From Bradyrhizobium septentrionale (GTDB lineage: Bacteria > Pseudomonadota > Alphaproteobacteria > Rhizobiales > Xanthobacteraceae): 64,000 nucleotides of DNA. The stretch covers positions 9,070,501 through 9,134,500 of the forward strand of contig NZ_CP088285.1 of NCBI RefSeq assembly GCF_011516645.4. The letters are read 5' to 3'. Made by a program: the position numbers and the translations under genes. Every line of letters begins with the position of its first letter. The first letter of the stretch is position 1. Below are positions 1 through 8,701 of the stretch, piece by piece. The notes under the pieces are model-generated. The model searched no databases and was not told the origin of the DNA. It was given only the letters and a program-made list of their open reading frames with translations.

Positions 1-290
1 AACCGCTTGGCGTCGTCGCGGCGGCAATAAAAGCACGGCCGGTGCCCGGCTGCGAAGGCGGTGGCTTCATCGAGGAAGAACAGCTCGGTCCAGCTCTGCC
101 GGCTCATCACCTTGCGCCGCCGTCCCCTGAACTCGCAGACACAGGTCAGCCACGCCGGCGACGACCAGCGCTTGTTCAAGAGCGTCCGCGTCGCCGGATC
201 GTGGATGATGCCGCGATTGCCGGTGAAGGTGCCGCGATGCTCTGACGCGACGATGTCTCCGGTCGGTGTGACGCGGTTCTGCAGGGGCAT
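1..290 (-). CDS. Conserved hypothetical protein, N-terminal part (cut by window edge)
   Basis: The minus strand reads open from an ATG at 288-290 to the window edge, giving 96 residues that begin MPLQNRVTPTGDIV. It contains RGTFTGNRG, a Trp-rich middle (KRWSSPAWLTC), ELFFLDEATA, and GHRPCFYCRRDDAKR just before the edge. I recognise this as a conserved uncharacterised family of rhizobia and relatives; the CxxC in the last motif suggests a metal or redox site. No function is known to me. The C-terminus lies outside the window. Confidence 0.8.
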   Translation of the reverse strand, partial: MPLQNRVTPTGDIVASEHRGTFTGNRGIIHDPATRTLLNKRWSSPAWLTCVCEFRGRRRKVMSRQSWTELFFLDEATAFAAGHRPCFYCRRDDAKR

Positions 291-302
291 GCTCTTCCTT
301 CT

Positions 303-343
303 CCCTCTCCCCGCTCTTGCGGGGAGAGGGTTGGGGTGAGGGG
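303..343. repeat. Rhizobial palindromic repeat (CCTCTCCCCGC type)
   Basis: A short hairpin CCCTCTCCCCGC-tcttGCGGGGAGAGGG followed by TTGGGGTGAGGGG. The same unit type recurs at 1763-1789 and about 51948-51992. It lies just upstream of the left IS end and could be the target region of the insertion. Confidence 0.7.
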
Positions 344-353
344 CTATATCCGG

Positions 354-1684
354 GTACAGACCGGATAGATACCCGACAGTTTAGACCGGCATGATTGCCG
401 ACAGGTTTCTAGAAGCATCGGCGGGAGGGCCCGACGATGCCGTTCAGAGAGACCAGTCGGATGGAAGAGCGTATCCGGATGCTTATGGAGTACGAGAGCG
501 GGAACTGGAGCGTGTCGGAGTTGTGCCGCCGTCACGGTATCTGCCGCGACACGTTTTACGCATGGCGCCAGCGGAAGCAGAGCGGCGATCCGGAGTGGTT
601 CAGGGACCGTTCGCACGCGCCGCAGCAATGCCGACAAACGACCGATGCGGCGATTGCAGAGAAGGTGATCGCGGCTCGGCAGCGCTTTCCCTATCTGGGA
701 CCGCGCAAGCTGCTCGCCCTGCTTGACCGCCAGGCGCCGGAGATCGATTGGCCGGCGGCGTCGACGATTGGGAGCATTCTCAAGCGCGCGGGGCTGATCT
801 CGCCGGTGAAGCGCCGCCGCCGTCCGCTCGACCAGCGGCGTCCCTGCACGCCGGTGCAGGAGCCGAACGACGAGTGGAGCGTGGACTTCAAGGGTTGGTT
901 CCGCACCCGCGACCAGTGCCGGATTGATCCGTTGACGGTGGCTGACAGCCACAGTCGCTTCCTGATCGAACTGCAGATCGTCGCACCGACGACCGAGGGC
1001 GTCCGCCCCCGCTTCGAGAGGGCTTTCCGCGAGCATGGCCTGCCGCGGGCAATCCGCTGCGACAATGGTTCGCCGTTCGGCTCGCGCGGCGCCGGCGGTC
1101 TCACCACATTGTCGGTCTGGTGGCTGAAGCTCGGCATTACGCCGCACTTCATCCGTCCGGCCTCGCCGCAGGAGAACGGTCGCCATGAGCGCATGCATCG
1201 CACCTTGAAGGCGCAAACATCGAGCCCACCGGCAGATAATGCGTCCGAGCAACAGGCCCGCTTTGACGCCTTCCGAGAGCATTACAATAAGGAACGTCCT
1301 CACGAAGCGCTGGGCCAACGGCCGCCGGAGGACGCCTATCGAGCATCTCAACGCACCATGCCGGATCGCGAGCAAGACCCCTGGTATGACGCCGATCACC
1401 AGGCCCGCCGTGTTCGCGGCAATGGGGAGATTAAATGGAAAGGCAAGTTCGTCTTTATCGGTCAGGCGCTGGTGAACGAACTTGTCGGCATCGCCGAACT
1501 CGATACCGGTGACCACGTCGTCCGCTTCTGCGACCTCGACGTCGGTCTCATCGACCGCCGCGGCCTGTTCACCCGGTTCGCTCCGCCTCGTGAGGGGCTG
1601 CGCGAACCGGGCGAACAGACCGCTTAACCCAAACTGTCGGGGATCATGCCGGTCCAAAATGTCGGGAATCATGCCGGTTGAACA
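354..1684 (+). mobile_element. IS481-type insertion sequence
   Basis: About 1.33 kb holding one transposase gene. Each end carries two copies of a 19-20 bp unit related to ACCGGCATGATTCCCGACA: inward at 360-378 and 384-403 on the left, and inverted at 1635-1653 and 1660-1678 on the right. The right tip reads TGTTCAACCGG on the minus strand and the left GTACAGACCGG on the plus strand. Doubled terminal units fit paired transposase-binding sites. I could not identify a target-site duplication, so exact ends are plus or minus a few bases. Confidence 0.8.
437..1627 (+). CDS. IS481 family transposase
   Basis: 396 residues. The N-terminus (about 10-50) is a helix-turn-helix (SVSELCRRHGICRDTFYAW). 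The integrase core runs from about 140 to 290 and keeps the DDE triad: D150 in WSVDFKG, D209 in IRCDNGSPF and E246 in SPQENGRHE. The length is normal for IS481-type enzymes and the frame is intact, so the element may still be active. It sits between two doubled inverted repeats and ends 57 bp before the right tip. Confidence 0.92.
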   Translation: MPFRETSRMEERIRMLMEYESGNWSVSELCRRHGICRDTFYAWRQRKQSGDPEWFRDRSHAPQQCRQTTDAAIAEKVIAARQRFPYLGPRKLLALLDRQAPEIDWPAASTIGSILKRAGLISPVKRRRRPLDQRRPCTPVQEPNDEWSVDFKGWFRTRDQCRIDPLTVADSHSRFLIELQIVAPTTEGVRPRFERAFREHGLPRAIRCDNGSPFGSRGAGGLTTLSVWWLKLGITPHFIRPASPQENGRHERMHRTLKAQTSSPPADNASEQQARFDAFREHYNKERPHEALGQRPPEDAYRASQRTMPDREQDPWYDADHQARRVRGNGEIKWKGKFVFIGQALVNELVGIAELDTGDHVVRFCDLDVGLIDRRGLFTRFAPPREGLREPGEQTA

Positions 1685-1762
1685 CCGCAAAGATAGTGAG
1701 AGATGAACTCGCGGTGAGTCCCATCACCCGGATCGCATTCCGCTTCGCTACATGCGCTCCGA

Positions 1763-1789
1763 CCTCTCCCCGCAAGCGGGGCGAGGTGA
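1763..1789. repeat. Palindromic repeat, CCTCTCCCCGC type
   Basis: CTCTCCCCGCAAGCGGGGCGAG hairpin between the IS and the 3' end of gpt, related to the copy at 303-343. It may act as the transcription end for the minus-strand gpt gene, although no U-tract follows. Confidence 0.55.
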
Positions 1790-1793
1790 CTCT

Positions 1794-2321
1794 CTAGGCC
1801 GCCCCGTCGCGGATCGGCGGCTGGAACGACAGTGCGGTATCCCAGGGAAAGAAGATCCAGGTGTCCTGCGACACTTCGGTGATGTAGGTGTCGACCAGCG
1901 GCCGGCCCTTCGGCTTAGCGTAGACGGTTGCGAAATGTGCGTCGGGCAACAGCTCGCGCACCAGCTTGCCGGTCTTGCCGGTATCGACGAGGTCGTCGAC
2001 GATCAGCAGCCCCTTGCCGGTGCCGCCTCCGAGCTTGGCGGTCTGCTCCGAAATGCCCTTGAGCACTTTCAGGTCGCCCTGCTTGTCATGATCGTAGCTT
2101 GCGACGCAGACAGTATCGATCACCCGCAAGCCGAGCTCGCGCGCCACGATCGCCGCCGGCACCAGCCCGCCGCGGGTGATCGCGATCACCGCGTGGAACG
2201 GGCCGACCTCGTTGAGCCGCCAGGTCAGCGCCCGGCAATCCCGATGGAATTGATCCCACGAGACCGGGAACGGCCTGCCGGCCCGCTCCTGCGCGCTCGG
2301 TTCAGAATTTCGCTCGACCAT
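1794..2321 (-). CDS. gpt: Xanthine phosphoribosyltransferase
   Basis: 175 residues. Predicted cytoplasmic purine-salvage enzyme that joins xanthine or guanine to PRPP to make the nucleotide. The PRPP-binding signature of type I phosphoribosyltransferases is present at about 106-116 ([11 protein letters not shown]), preceded by ITRGGLVPA at 48-56, which forms the PPi loop. Length and motifs match the Gpt family closely. The start lies 6 bp downstream of the stop of the MoaB-like gene, so both are probably one transcript. Confidence 0.9.
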   Translation of the reverse strand: MVERNSEPSAQERAGRPFPVSWDQFHRDCRALTWRLNEVGPFHAVIAITRGGLVPAAIVARELGLRVIDTVCVASYDHDKQGDLKVLKGISEQTAKLGGGTGKGLLIVDDLVDTGKTGKLVRELLPDAHFATVYAKPKGRPLVDTYITEVSQDTWIFFPWDTALSFQPPIRDGAA

Positions 2322-2327
2322 ATCGCT

Positions 2328-3080
2328 TCAACCCGCCGGCTTTTTCTGCGCGGCCTGCACCTGCTTCAGCATCTCCTTCACCGCGGCCATCGCCGCGGCA
2401 AGCTTCTCCGAATCGCGCGAGCGCACCACCAGATTGGTGTTCGGTTTCTGGTTCTCATCCTGGAAAGGATAGCTGCCGATGATGGTGTCGGGATGGGCCT
2501 CCGCGATCGTCCGCAGCGGGCCGCCGATATCGCCTTCCCGCGCGTCGGCGCGGACCGAATCCGACAGCATCCGCTGGCCGGATTTCAAGGTCGGCGCCAC
2601 GATGTCCATCATCGCCTGCATGATGGTGGGGATACCGGCCATCACGATGACATTGCCGAGCTTGAAGCCCGGCGCCAGGATGGTCGCGCTCTGGATCAGC
2701 TCGGCGCCGTCGGGCACCCGGGCCATCCGGAGCCGCGCCTCGTTGAGGTCCTGCTCACTCCAGCGCTCCCTGAACCGCGCCACCACGTCGGGATGATGGT
2801 GGATCTCGACCCCGAACGCCTTCGCGACGCTGTCGGCGGTGATGTCGTCATGGGTCGGCCCGATGCCGCCGGTGGTGAACACGTAGTTGTATCTATGCCG
2901 CAGCGCATCAAGGGCTGCGATGATATCGGCCTCGTCGTCGGCGACGACGCGGACCTCCTTCAGGTCGATGCCGATATTGGTCAGGTATTCGGCGATGAAG
3001 CCGATGTTCTTGTCCTTGGTCCGGCCGGACAGGATCTCGTCGCCGATCACCAATATCCCCGCCGTGACGATCTCGCTCAT
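2328..3080 (-). CDS. Competence/damage-inducible protein A-like (MoaB/Mog domain)
   Basis: 250 residues from ATG at 3078-3080, preceded by AGGGAATGAGACC as ribosome site; an in-frame upstream ATG at 3122 lacks such a site. The MoaB/Mog fold is clear: GDEILSGRTKD (about 12-22), FTTGGIGPTHDDITAD (about 67-82) and AGIPTIM. This is the N-terminal half of CinA proteins without the C-terminal nicotinamide-nucleotide deamidase domain, as is usual for the short alphaproteobacterial version. Related domains bind molybdopterin or cleave ADP-ribose-type pyrophosphates; the substrate here is not evident. Confidence 0.85.
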   Translation of the reverse strand: MSEIVTAGILVIGDEILSGRTKDKNIGFIAEYLTNIGIDLKEVRVVADDEADIIAALDALRHRYNYVFTTGGIGPTHDDITADSVAKAFGVEIHHHPDVVARFRERWSEQDLNEARLRMARVPDGAELIQSATILAPGFKLGNVIVMAGIPTIMQAMMDIVAPTLKSGQRMLSDSVRADAREGDIGGPLRTIAEAHPDTIIGSYPFQDENQKPNTNLVVRSRDSEKLAAAMAAVKEMLKQVQAAQKKPAG

Positions 3081-3305
3081 GGTCTCATTCCCTAACTTGA
3101 TCCCCTGACATTGCCGACCCAATGCCTTGATGTCACGAGGTTTTGCCGCCGAATTAAGCAGACCTCAGCCGGTTTTTCGGGCAGGCCTTCCGTCTCACCC
3201 TTAGCAAATGCCATAAGCCAATGCATATCGCGCTGGCCCGCCCCTTGCTACCATCCCATCAAGTCATGCACTGTGTCACATGGCTTGGGAGGGCAGTCGG
3301 GATAT

Positions 3306-4724
3306 ATGGCAGTCGCGTTCGATGAGATGAATGGCCTCGGCGAGGACCTTCGCCCGGCCTACCAGGAGCTCTCCCGCTGGCTCAAAGAGACGCCGCCGGA
3401 TGCGCTCGAATATCGACGCCAGGAAGCGGAGCTGCTGTTCCGCCGGATCGGCATCACCTTCGCGGTCTATGGCGATACCGAAGCCCAGGAGCGGCTGATC
3501 CCGTTCGACGTCATTCCGCGCATCATGTCCGCGAACGAATGGACGCTGCTGGAGAAAGGCCTCAAGCAGCGCGTGCTCGCGCTCAACATGTTCCTCAAGG
3601 ACATCTATCACGGCCGCGACATTCTGCGCGCCAACGTCATCCCCGAGGACCTGATCTTCCAGAACCCGGTGTTCCGGCCGGAGATGAACGGCCAGGACGT
3701 GCCGCACGACATCTACGTGCACATCGCCGGCATCGACATCATCCGCACCGACCCCGACAACTTCATCGTGCTGGAGGACAATGCGCGCACGCCGTCCGGC
3801 GTCTCCTACATGCTGGAAAACCGCGAGATCATGATGCGGCTGTTTCCGGACCTGTTCGCGCGGCACCGCGTCGCGCCGGTGGAGCGTTATCCGGATGAGC
3901 TGTTGTCGGCGCTGCGCTCGGTGGCGCCGCACAGCGCCTCCGCCGAACCGACGGTGGCGCTGATGACGCCCGGCGTCTACAACTCGGCCTATTACGAGCA
4001 CTCGTTCCTCGCCGACAAGCTCGGCATCGAGCTGGTCGAGGGACGCGACCTCATCGTCAAGAACGACGAGGTGTTCATGCGCACCACCGAGGGGCTGAAG
4101 CGGGTCGACGTGATCTACCGACGCGTCGACGACGATTTCCTCGACCCCCTCACCTTCCGTCCGGATTCCGCGCTCGGCGTTCCCGGGCTGATGTCGGCCT
4201 ATGCGGCCGGCAACATCACGCTCGCCAATGCGGTCGGCACCGGCATCGCCGACGACAAGGCGATCTATTCCTACATGCCCGACATCGTGAAGTTCTACCT
4301 CAGCGAGGAGCCGATCCTGAAGAACGTGCAGACCTGGCGCTGCCGCGAAGCGCAGGATCTGTCCTATGTGCTCGACAACCTCGCCGACCTCGTCGTCAAG
4401 GAGGTGCACGGCTCCGGCGGCTACGGCATGCTGATCGGCCCGGCCGCCACCAAGGCCACGATCGAGGCGTTCCGCGACAAGCTCAAGCGCGAGCCCGAAG
4501 GCTTCATCGCGCAGCCGACGCTGGCGCTGTCGACCTGCCCGACCTGCACCGACAAGGGCCTGGCGCCGCGCCATGTCGACCTCCGCCCGTTCGTGCTGAC
4601 CGGCAGCAGGCAGACCACCATCGTGCCCGGCGGGCTGACCCGCGTCGCGCTGAAGGAAGGCTCGCTCGTGGTCAATTCCAGCCAGGGCGGCGGCACCAAG
4701 GACACCTGGATTCTAAGTGAGTAG
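3306..4724 (+). CDS. Circularly permuted ATP-grasp protein (amidoligase-like)
   Basis: 472 residues starting at ATG 3306; the longer open frame from 3111 has an atypical N-terminus. Motifs include TFAVYGD, IPFDVIPRI, FIVLEDNARTPSGVSYMLENRE and VVKEVHGSGGYGMLIGP, which are typical of the circularly permuted ATP-grasp family (former DUF404/407). Comparative genomics (Iyer and colleagues) predicts that these enzymes form peptide bonds in conserved operons with an alpha-E protein, a transglutaminase-like protease and the proteasome-like peptidase Anbu. The alpha-E gene follows after 8 bp. The product it makes is not known. Confidence 0.9.
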   Translation: MAVAFDEMNGLGEDLRPAYQELSRWLKETPPDALEYRRQEAELLFRRIGITFAVYGDTEAQERLIPFDVIPRIMSANEWTLLEKGLKQRVLALNMFLKDIYHGRDILRANVIPEDLIFQNPVFRPEMNGQDVPHDIYVHIAGIDIIRTDPDNFIVLEDNARTPSGVSYMLENREIMMRLFPDLFARHRVAPVERYPDELLSALRSVAPHSASAEPTVALMTPGVYNSAYYEHSFLADKLGIELVEGRDLIVKNDEVFMRTTEGLKRVDVIYRRVDDDFLDPLTFRPDSALGVPGLMSAYAAGNITLANAVGTGIADDKAIYSYMPDIVKFYLSEEPILKNVQTWRCREAQDLSYVLDNLADLVVKEVHGSGGYGMLIGPAATKATIEAFRDKLKREPEGFIAQPTLALSTCPTCTDKGLAPRHVDLRPFVLTGSRQTTIVPGGLTRVALKEGSLVVNSSQGGGTKDTWILSE

Positions 4725-4732
4725 TTGAAAGC

Positions 4733-5680
4733 ATGCTGTCGCGCACCGCCGAAAATCTGTTCTGGCTCGCCCGTTATGTTGAACGCGCCGAATATCTGGC
4801 GCGCACGATCGATGCGACGCTGCGCGTCACCGCGCTGCCGGCGGCCTATGTCGGCAAGACCAATGAGTGGGATTCCGCGCTGCTCACCGCCGGCGTCGGC
4901 GCGAGCTTCTACGACCATTACGAGGAAGCCAACCAGCAGAACGTCGTCGAATATCTCTCCTTCTCGTCGGACAATCCCTCCTCGATCAAGAACTGCATCG
5001 AGGCGGCGCGGCTGAATTCACGCTCGGTGCGCACCGCGCTGACCTCGGAAATGTGGGACACCATCAATTCGGCCTGGATCGAGTTGCAGGCGGTGTGGGG
5101 CAAGGGCGGGACCGGCAGCCGCGAGGACCTGGCCAAATTCCTGCGCTTCGTGCAGGAGACCTCGCTGCGCTTCGACGGCTCGGCCTACCGCACCATGCTG
5201 CGCAACGACGCCTATTGGTTCTCGCGGCTCGGGGTCCATCTCGAGCGCGCCGACAACACCGCGCGCATTCTCGACGTGAAGTATCACATGCTGCTGCCCG
5301 AGGAGGAGCATGTCGGCGGCCCGCTGGACTATTACCAGTGGACCTCGATCCTGCGCTCGGTGTCGGCAACGACCGCCTATCACTGGGTCTACCGGGAAAC
5401 CCTGAAACCCTGGCTGATCGCGGACCTTCTGATCCTCAATGACACGCTGCCGCGGTCGCTCGCCAGCTGCTACAGCAACCTCGTGCGCAATCTGGACCAG
5501 ATCGGCGTCGCGTACGGCCGCCAGGGCGCCGCCCAGCGCCACGCCCGCGGCATCAGGAACCGGCTCGAGCACAGCCATATGGACGACATCTTCCAGCACG
5601 GCGTGCACGAGTTCATCCAGGAATTCATCGCGGACAACTCACGGCTCGGTGAGATCGTCACCAAGCAGTACCTGATCTGA
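4733..5680 (+). CDS. Alpha-E domain protein (DUF403)
   Basis: 315 residues, mainly alpha-helical. The start MLSRTAENLFWLARYVERAEYLAR is the signature opening of the alpha-E family; later conserved parts are RTALTSEMWD, YWFSRLGVHLERADNTARILDVKY and a C-terminal HGVHEFIQEFI segment. The family is a constant partner of circularly permuted ATP-grasp proteins and is thought to be part of the same peptide-synthesising complex. It begins 8 bp after the ATP-grasp stop, so the two are translated from one message. Confidence 0.9.
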   Translation: MLSRTAENLFWLARYVERAEYLARTIDATLRVTALPAAYVGKTNEWDSALLTAGVGASFYDHYEEANQQNVVEYLSFSSDNPSSIKNCIEAARLNSRSVRTALTSEMWDTINSAWIELQAVWGKGGTGSREDLAKFLRFVQETSLRFDGSAYRTMLRNDAYWFSRLGVHLERADNTARILDVKYHMLLPEEEHVGGPLDYYQWTSILRSVSATTAYHWVYRETLKPWLIADLLILNDTLPRSLASCYSNLVRNLDQIGVAYGRQGAAQRHARGIRNRLEHSHMDDIFQHGVHEFIQEFIADNSRLGEIVTKQYLI

Positions 5681-5700
5681 CCGGTTTTGACGCAAAATCC

Positions 5701-5795
5701 CGTCATGACCGGGCTTGACCCGGCCATCCCCGTCTTGCTTTGAAGAGCAATAAGGAAGAAAGACGTGGATGCCCGGGACAAGCTCGGGAACGACG
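5701..5795. repeat. Palindromic intergenic repeat (GTCATGACCGGG type)
   Basis: CGTCATGACCGGGCTTGACCCGG at the left pairs imperfectly with GGATGCCCGGGACAAGC...GACG at the right. It separates the alpha-E and transglutaminase genes and may form a stem-loop in their transcript. Confidence 0.65.
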
Positions 5796-5815
5796 ATCCC
5801 AACTCCGGTTGAGCC

Positions 5816-6658
5816 ATGCGCCTGCGGATAGCCCACACCACCACCTATCGCTACGAGCCGCCGGCCTCGGGCGTGATCCAGATCTTGCGCATGACGCCGG
5901 GCAGCCATGACGGCCAATATGTCGCGGATTGGCAGATCGACGTCTCGACCGATTCCCGGCTCGACACCCATGAGGACGCTTTCGGCAACGTCACCCATGT
6001 GCTGACCCACGGCGCGATCAGCGACCTCACCATCCATTGCGAAGGCCTGGTCGAGACCCAGGACACCGGCGGCGTGCTGCGCGGCAGCGACGAGCGGTTT
6101 CCGCCAAGCCTGTTCCTGCGGCCCACGCCGCTGACCGACCTCAGCCCAGCCATGACCGCCTTCGTGCGCGAGCTGCGCGCGGAAGCCGGCGCCGACGTGC
6201 TCGGCTTCCTGCACGCGCTGATGGCGCAGATCTACGAGCACATGACGTTCGACGAGGATCCGACCAACAGCGCCACCTCGGCCTCCGAGGCGTTCGCGCT
6301 GAAGCGCGGCGTCTGCCAGGATTACGCGCACATCCTGATCGCGTGCGCGCGCGCCGGCGGCGTTCCGGCGCGGTTCGTTTCCGGCCACTTCCTGCGCTCC
6401 GACGGCATGGTCAACCAGCAGGCCGGCCATGCCTGGGCCGAGGCGTTCGTGCCCAATCTCGGCTGGGTCGGCTTCGACGCCGCCAACGGCATCTGCACCA
6501 CCGACGCCCATGCCCGCGTCGCGATCGGCCTCGACTATCTCGGCGCCGCCCCGGTCCGCGGCACCCGCTATGGCGGCGGCAGCGAGACGCTGACGGTCGC
6601 GGTCAAGGTCGATCAGGCCGGGCGCCCCGGGCAGTGGCAGAGTCAGACGCAATCGTAA
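5816..6658 (+). CDS. Transglutaminase-like cysteine protease family protein
   Basis: 280 residues with an N-terminal beta domain (MRLRIAHTTTYRYE...) and a transglutaminase core at about 150-230. The catalytic triad is visible: C167 in KRGVCQDYAH, H205 in GHAWAEAF and D221 in GFDAANG. Proteins of this build usually act as peptidases or amidases rather than crosslinkers. It is the standard third partner of the ATP-grasp/alpha-E pair just upstream, where it is predicted to remove or process peptide tags. The triad is intact, so it is probably active. Confidence 0.9.
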   Translation: MRLRIAHTTTYRYEPPASGVIQILRMTPGSHDGQYVADWQIDVSTDSRLDTHEDAFGNVTHVLTHGAISDLTIHCEGLVETQDTGGVLRGSDERFPPSLFLRPTPLTDLSPAMTAFVRELRAEAGADVLGFLHALMAQIYEHMTFDEDPTNSATSASEAFALKRGVCQDYAHILIACARAGGVPARFVSGHFLRSDGMVNQQAGHAWAEAFVPNLGWVGFDAANGICTTDAHARVAIGLDYLGAAPVRGTRYGGGSETLTVAVKVDQAGRPGQWQSQTQS

Positions 6659-6675
6659 GGCTGATCCCTTTCTAT

Positions 6676-6780
6676 GTCATTCCGGGGCGCGCTTCTTGGC
6701 GCCAACCTGGAATCCATTTCTCCACACAGCCTGTTGCGCGATGGATTCCGGGTTCTCGCTGCGCGAGCCCTGGAATGACG
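6676..6780. repeat. Palindromic intergenic repeat (GTCATTCCGGGG type)
   Basis: GTCATTCCGGGGCGCGC at the left and GCGAGCCCTGGAATGAC at the right, with two inner ATTCCA/TGGATTCC blocks. The same family occurs at 15222-15325, 47873-47954 and 60489-60594 in this window. Confidence 0.75.
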
Positions 6781-6852
6781 ATGGTGGGTCGAGTGCGCAA
6801 AGGTCCTGCCGTGATATGATCGCAGTTCCGATCCGAACTAGCGAGACAAGCC

Positions 6853-7278
6853 ATGGCCACCGTAAAGCTGCTCTCCGACGACGAACTCTCGCCGGAGGCG
6901 CGCGCCGTCTTCGACGACATCCGCGCGACGCGGAAGTCGGACTTCGTCAACAATTTCTGGCGTGCGCTCGCGCATGATCCAAAGACGCTGCGGCGGACCT
7001 GGGAGAGCATCAAGGAGGTGATGGCACCGGGCGCGCTGGATCCAAAGGTCAAGGAAATGCTCTATGTCGCGGTCTCGGTGGCCCATGGCTGCAGCTACTG
7101 CATCCATTCGCACACCGCGAGCGCCCGCGCCAAGGGCATGACCGAGGCCGAATATCTGGAAATGCTGGCGATCGTCGGCATGGCCGCCGAGACCAACCGC
7201 CTGGTCACGGCGCTCGGCGTGCCGGTAGACGAGGCGTTCCTCGTCGATGCACCGGCGGGAAGACATCAGGAATTGTGA
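6853..7278 (+). CDS. Carboxymuconolactone decarboxylase family protein (AhpD-like)
   Basis: 141 residues. All-alpha AhpD-like fold with the redox motif C80-S-Y-C83 followed by IHSHTASAR, the hallmark of the alkylhydroperoxidase branch rather than of true carboxymuconolactone decarboxylase. It may act as a peroxidase-type thiol enzyme. It stands alone, downstream of a repeat, and is one of the genes that separate the transglutaminase gene from anbu. Confidence 0.88.
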   Translation: MATVKLLSDDELSPEARAVFDDIRATRKSDFVNNFWRALAHDPKTLRRTWESIKEVMAPGALDPKVKEMLYVAVSVAHGCSYCIHSHTASARAKGMTEAEYLEMLAIVGMAAETNRLVTALGVPVDEAFLVDAPAGRHQEL

Positions 7279-7485
7279 CGAACTCCCGCGGTCCCAGCCG
7301 ACCAGTGCGCTGCAATGCAACAGCCTTTCGGTCAAACAGGCGCACAACACCATCGATCTGTAAGGCTCGACAAGCAGCTCGGCATCGGTGGCGAAGGCGG
7401 GAAACGGCCGGCTCATCGAACCGTCCGGCGCGAGGTAGTTGCGGCAGCGCACCTCAAGCGCGCAATAACGGGGAGCTCTTCACTT
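7269..7485 (-). pseudogene. Relic of pyruvate dehydrogenase E1 alpha N-terminus
   Basis: On the minus strand, upstream of 7273, the translation reads RNYLAPDG, then RPFPAFATDAELL and YRSMVL. After a shift of one frame it continues RLFDRKAVALQRTGRLG, ending near 7276. This is the conserved start of the thiamine-diphosphate E1 alpha subunit (YLDPDG...PAFARDP...YRAMVLTR.FD.KAVALQRTGRLGT). The match is abruptly cut after GRLG, there is a one-base deletion after MVL, and an in-frame TGA lies shortly upstream. The remaining 300 or so residues are missing, so this is a truncated, frameshifted remnant. Confidence 0.7.
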
Positions 7486-7652
7486 GCTTTCTTGCTGGCC
7501 ACGCTCTCGCTCCTGGAGCGGTTCTGCGTCCCATGTTGCGACGATGCAATACCGGGGCAGCTTCGCTTTTGGCGCCTGCGTCGGCGGCTGGATCGCTGGG
7601 ATCAATCGATGGGATCCGTGGAAACGGCGCCGCAATAGCGGTATAAGAGAGC

Positions 7653-7871
7653 ATGGCAAATGGTCAGGTTGTCCTCGTAACAACTGAGCCGTTGGACGGC
7701 GGCCCGCCTATTCGCTCGGTCTTCTTCGTGGCTGAAGGAGATCCGGCAAAGGCCACGGCAATTATTGCGGAAATGATGGCCCCGAATGAAAGGGTCGAAG
7801 CGTGGGGGCAGCTTCCCGAAGCGGCTGTCAAAGCGCTCGGATTGAAACCGGGTGATTACACCCACACCTGA
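7653..7871 (+). CDS. Conserved small hypothetical protein
   Basis: 72 residues starting MANGQVVLVTT and ending LKPGDYTHT, with the sequence MMAPNERVEAWGQLPE in the middle. It looks like a compact alpha/beta domain and resembles small hypothetical proteins common in Bradyrhizobium; I know no function. A weak purine-rich stretch (AAGAGAG) precedes the ATG. No obvious partner gene. Confidence 0.6.
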   Translation: MANGQVVLVTTEPLDGGPPIRSVFFVAEGDPAKATAIIAEMMAPNERVEAWGQLPEAAVKALGLKPGDYTHT

Positions 7872-8242
7872 CTTGCACCAGATGGCAGCCCGGCACGCGA
7901 AGGCCTTCTGCGGCTCTTATACGTGGTGTGACCTCAACGCAGCGTCTCGCCTACGCGAATTCCGGGTGATCGCTAAACCCCGTCAACGCGTTTGCGATCA
8001 AAACGCGGGGAGCCCTCTTTCTCCAGCAAACGACATGGCGTAATCTGTACCGAGCTGCCCTCTGAGACGGGACGGGCCGACGTCGCCGTCGGATGGAACA
8101 GGCAGCGGTCAGGCCGTCGGCAGGCATCGCAGTCTGAAAGCAGCGCCTGCCTTATGGGGCGCTCCCTCAACTTCAACATGAAGCACGTTGGCCTGCCGCA
8201 CGCGCGGCAGACAAGGGCAGTGCGTAACCCTTGGAGGACGAC
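7872..8242. other. Intergenic region without recognised gene
   Basis: About 370 bp between the small protein and the GYD gene. Reading frames here are short or composed like shadows. Only the ribosome site TTGGAGGACGAC at its right end is clear; the promoter of the GYD gene should lie here but no convincing -35/-10 pair was seen. Confidence 0.6.
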
Positions 8243-8536
8243 ATGGCGACATTCATAGTGAGGATCGACTGGACCGACCAGGGAATTCGTAACGTCAAGG
8301 ACGCTCCCAAGCGCAGCCGAGCGGCGAAAGAGCTCGCCAAGACGCTTGGTGTCGAAATCAAGGAGGTCTATCTCACCTCCGGCGAGCATGACATCCTTCT
8401 CCTCGCCGAAGCGCCTCTCGGCGACAACATCACGAAACTCGCGCTCGCGCTCAGTTCTCAGGGAAACATACGGACCTGCACCTCACGGGCCTGGCCCGAG
8501 GCCGAGTGGACCAAGCTGATATCCGAGCTTCCGTAG
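8243..8536 (+). CDS. GYD domain protein
   Basis: 97 residues from an ATG with a strong ribosome site (GGAGGACGAC). The sequence MATFIVRIDWTDQGIRNVKDAPKR...KELAKTLGVEIKEVYLTSGEHDILLLAEAP is a full GYD domain, a ferredoxin-like ligand-binding fold. The family is uncharacterised and often stands near detoxification or transport genes. The start at 8243 is preferred over an in-frame ATG four codons earlier because of the ribosome site. Confidence 0.85.
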   Translation: MATFIVRIDWTDQGIRNVKDAPKRSRAAKELAKTLGVEIKEVYLTSGEHDILLLAEAPLGDNITKLALALSSQGNIRTCTSRAWPEAEWTKLISELP

Positions 8537-8701
8537 CGGCTTCGGATGTCCCGATGCATCCCTGCGCGCTCTGACCGACGGGTGTCGTCGCGATCGTGAC
8601 ACGCCACGATCGGCGCTGCACTTCGCGCGCAGGAATAACGACTGAGCTACGAAGCTCGCGAGGACGACGGTCGACGTCGTCGCCCAGCGGGCCAGCTTGA
8701 T

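Noticed and set aside
344..1690. Long minus-strand frame across the IS
   Set aside because: It is the shadow of the transposase; its translation is Arg/Leu-rich without any conserved domain.
1752..3095. Plus-strand 447-residue frame
   Set aside because: Shadow of gpt and the MoaB-like gene, both with clear motifs on the other strand.
8656..8686. Palindromic GACGACGGTCGACGTCGTC as terminator
   Set aside because: No U-tract follows on either strand; it may be a chance GC dyad.
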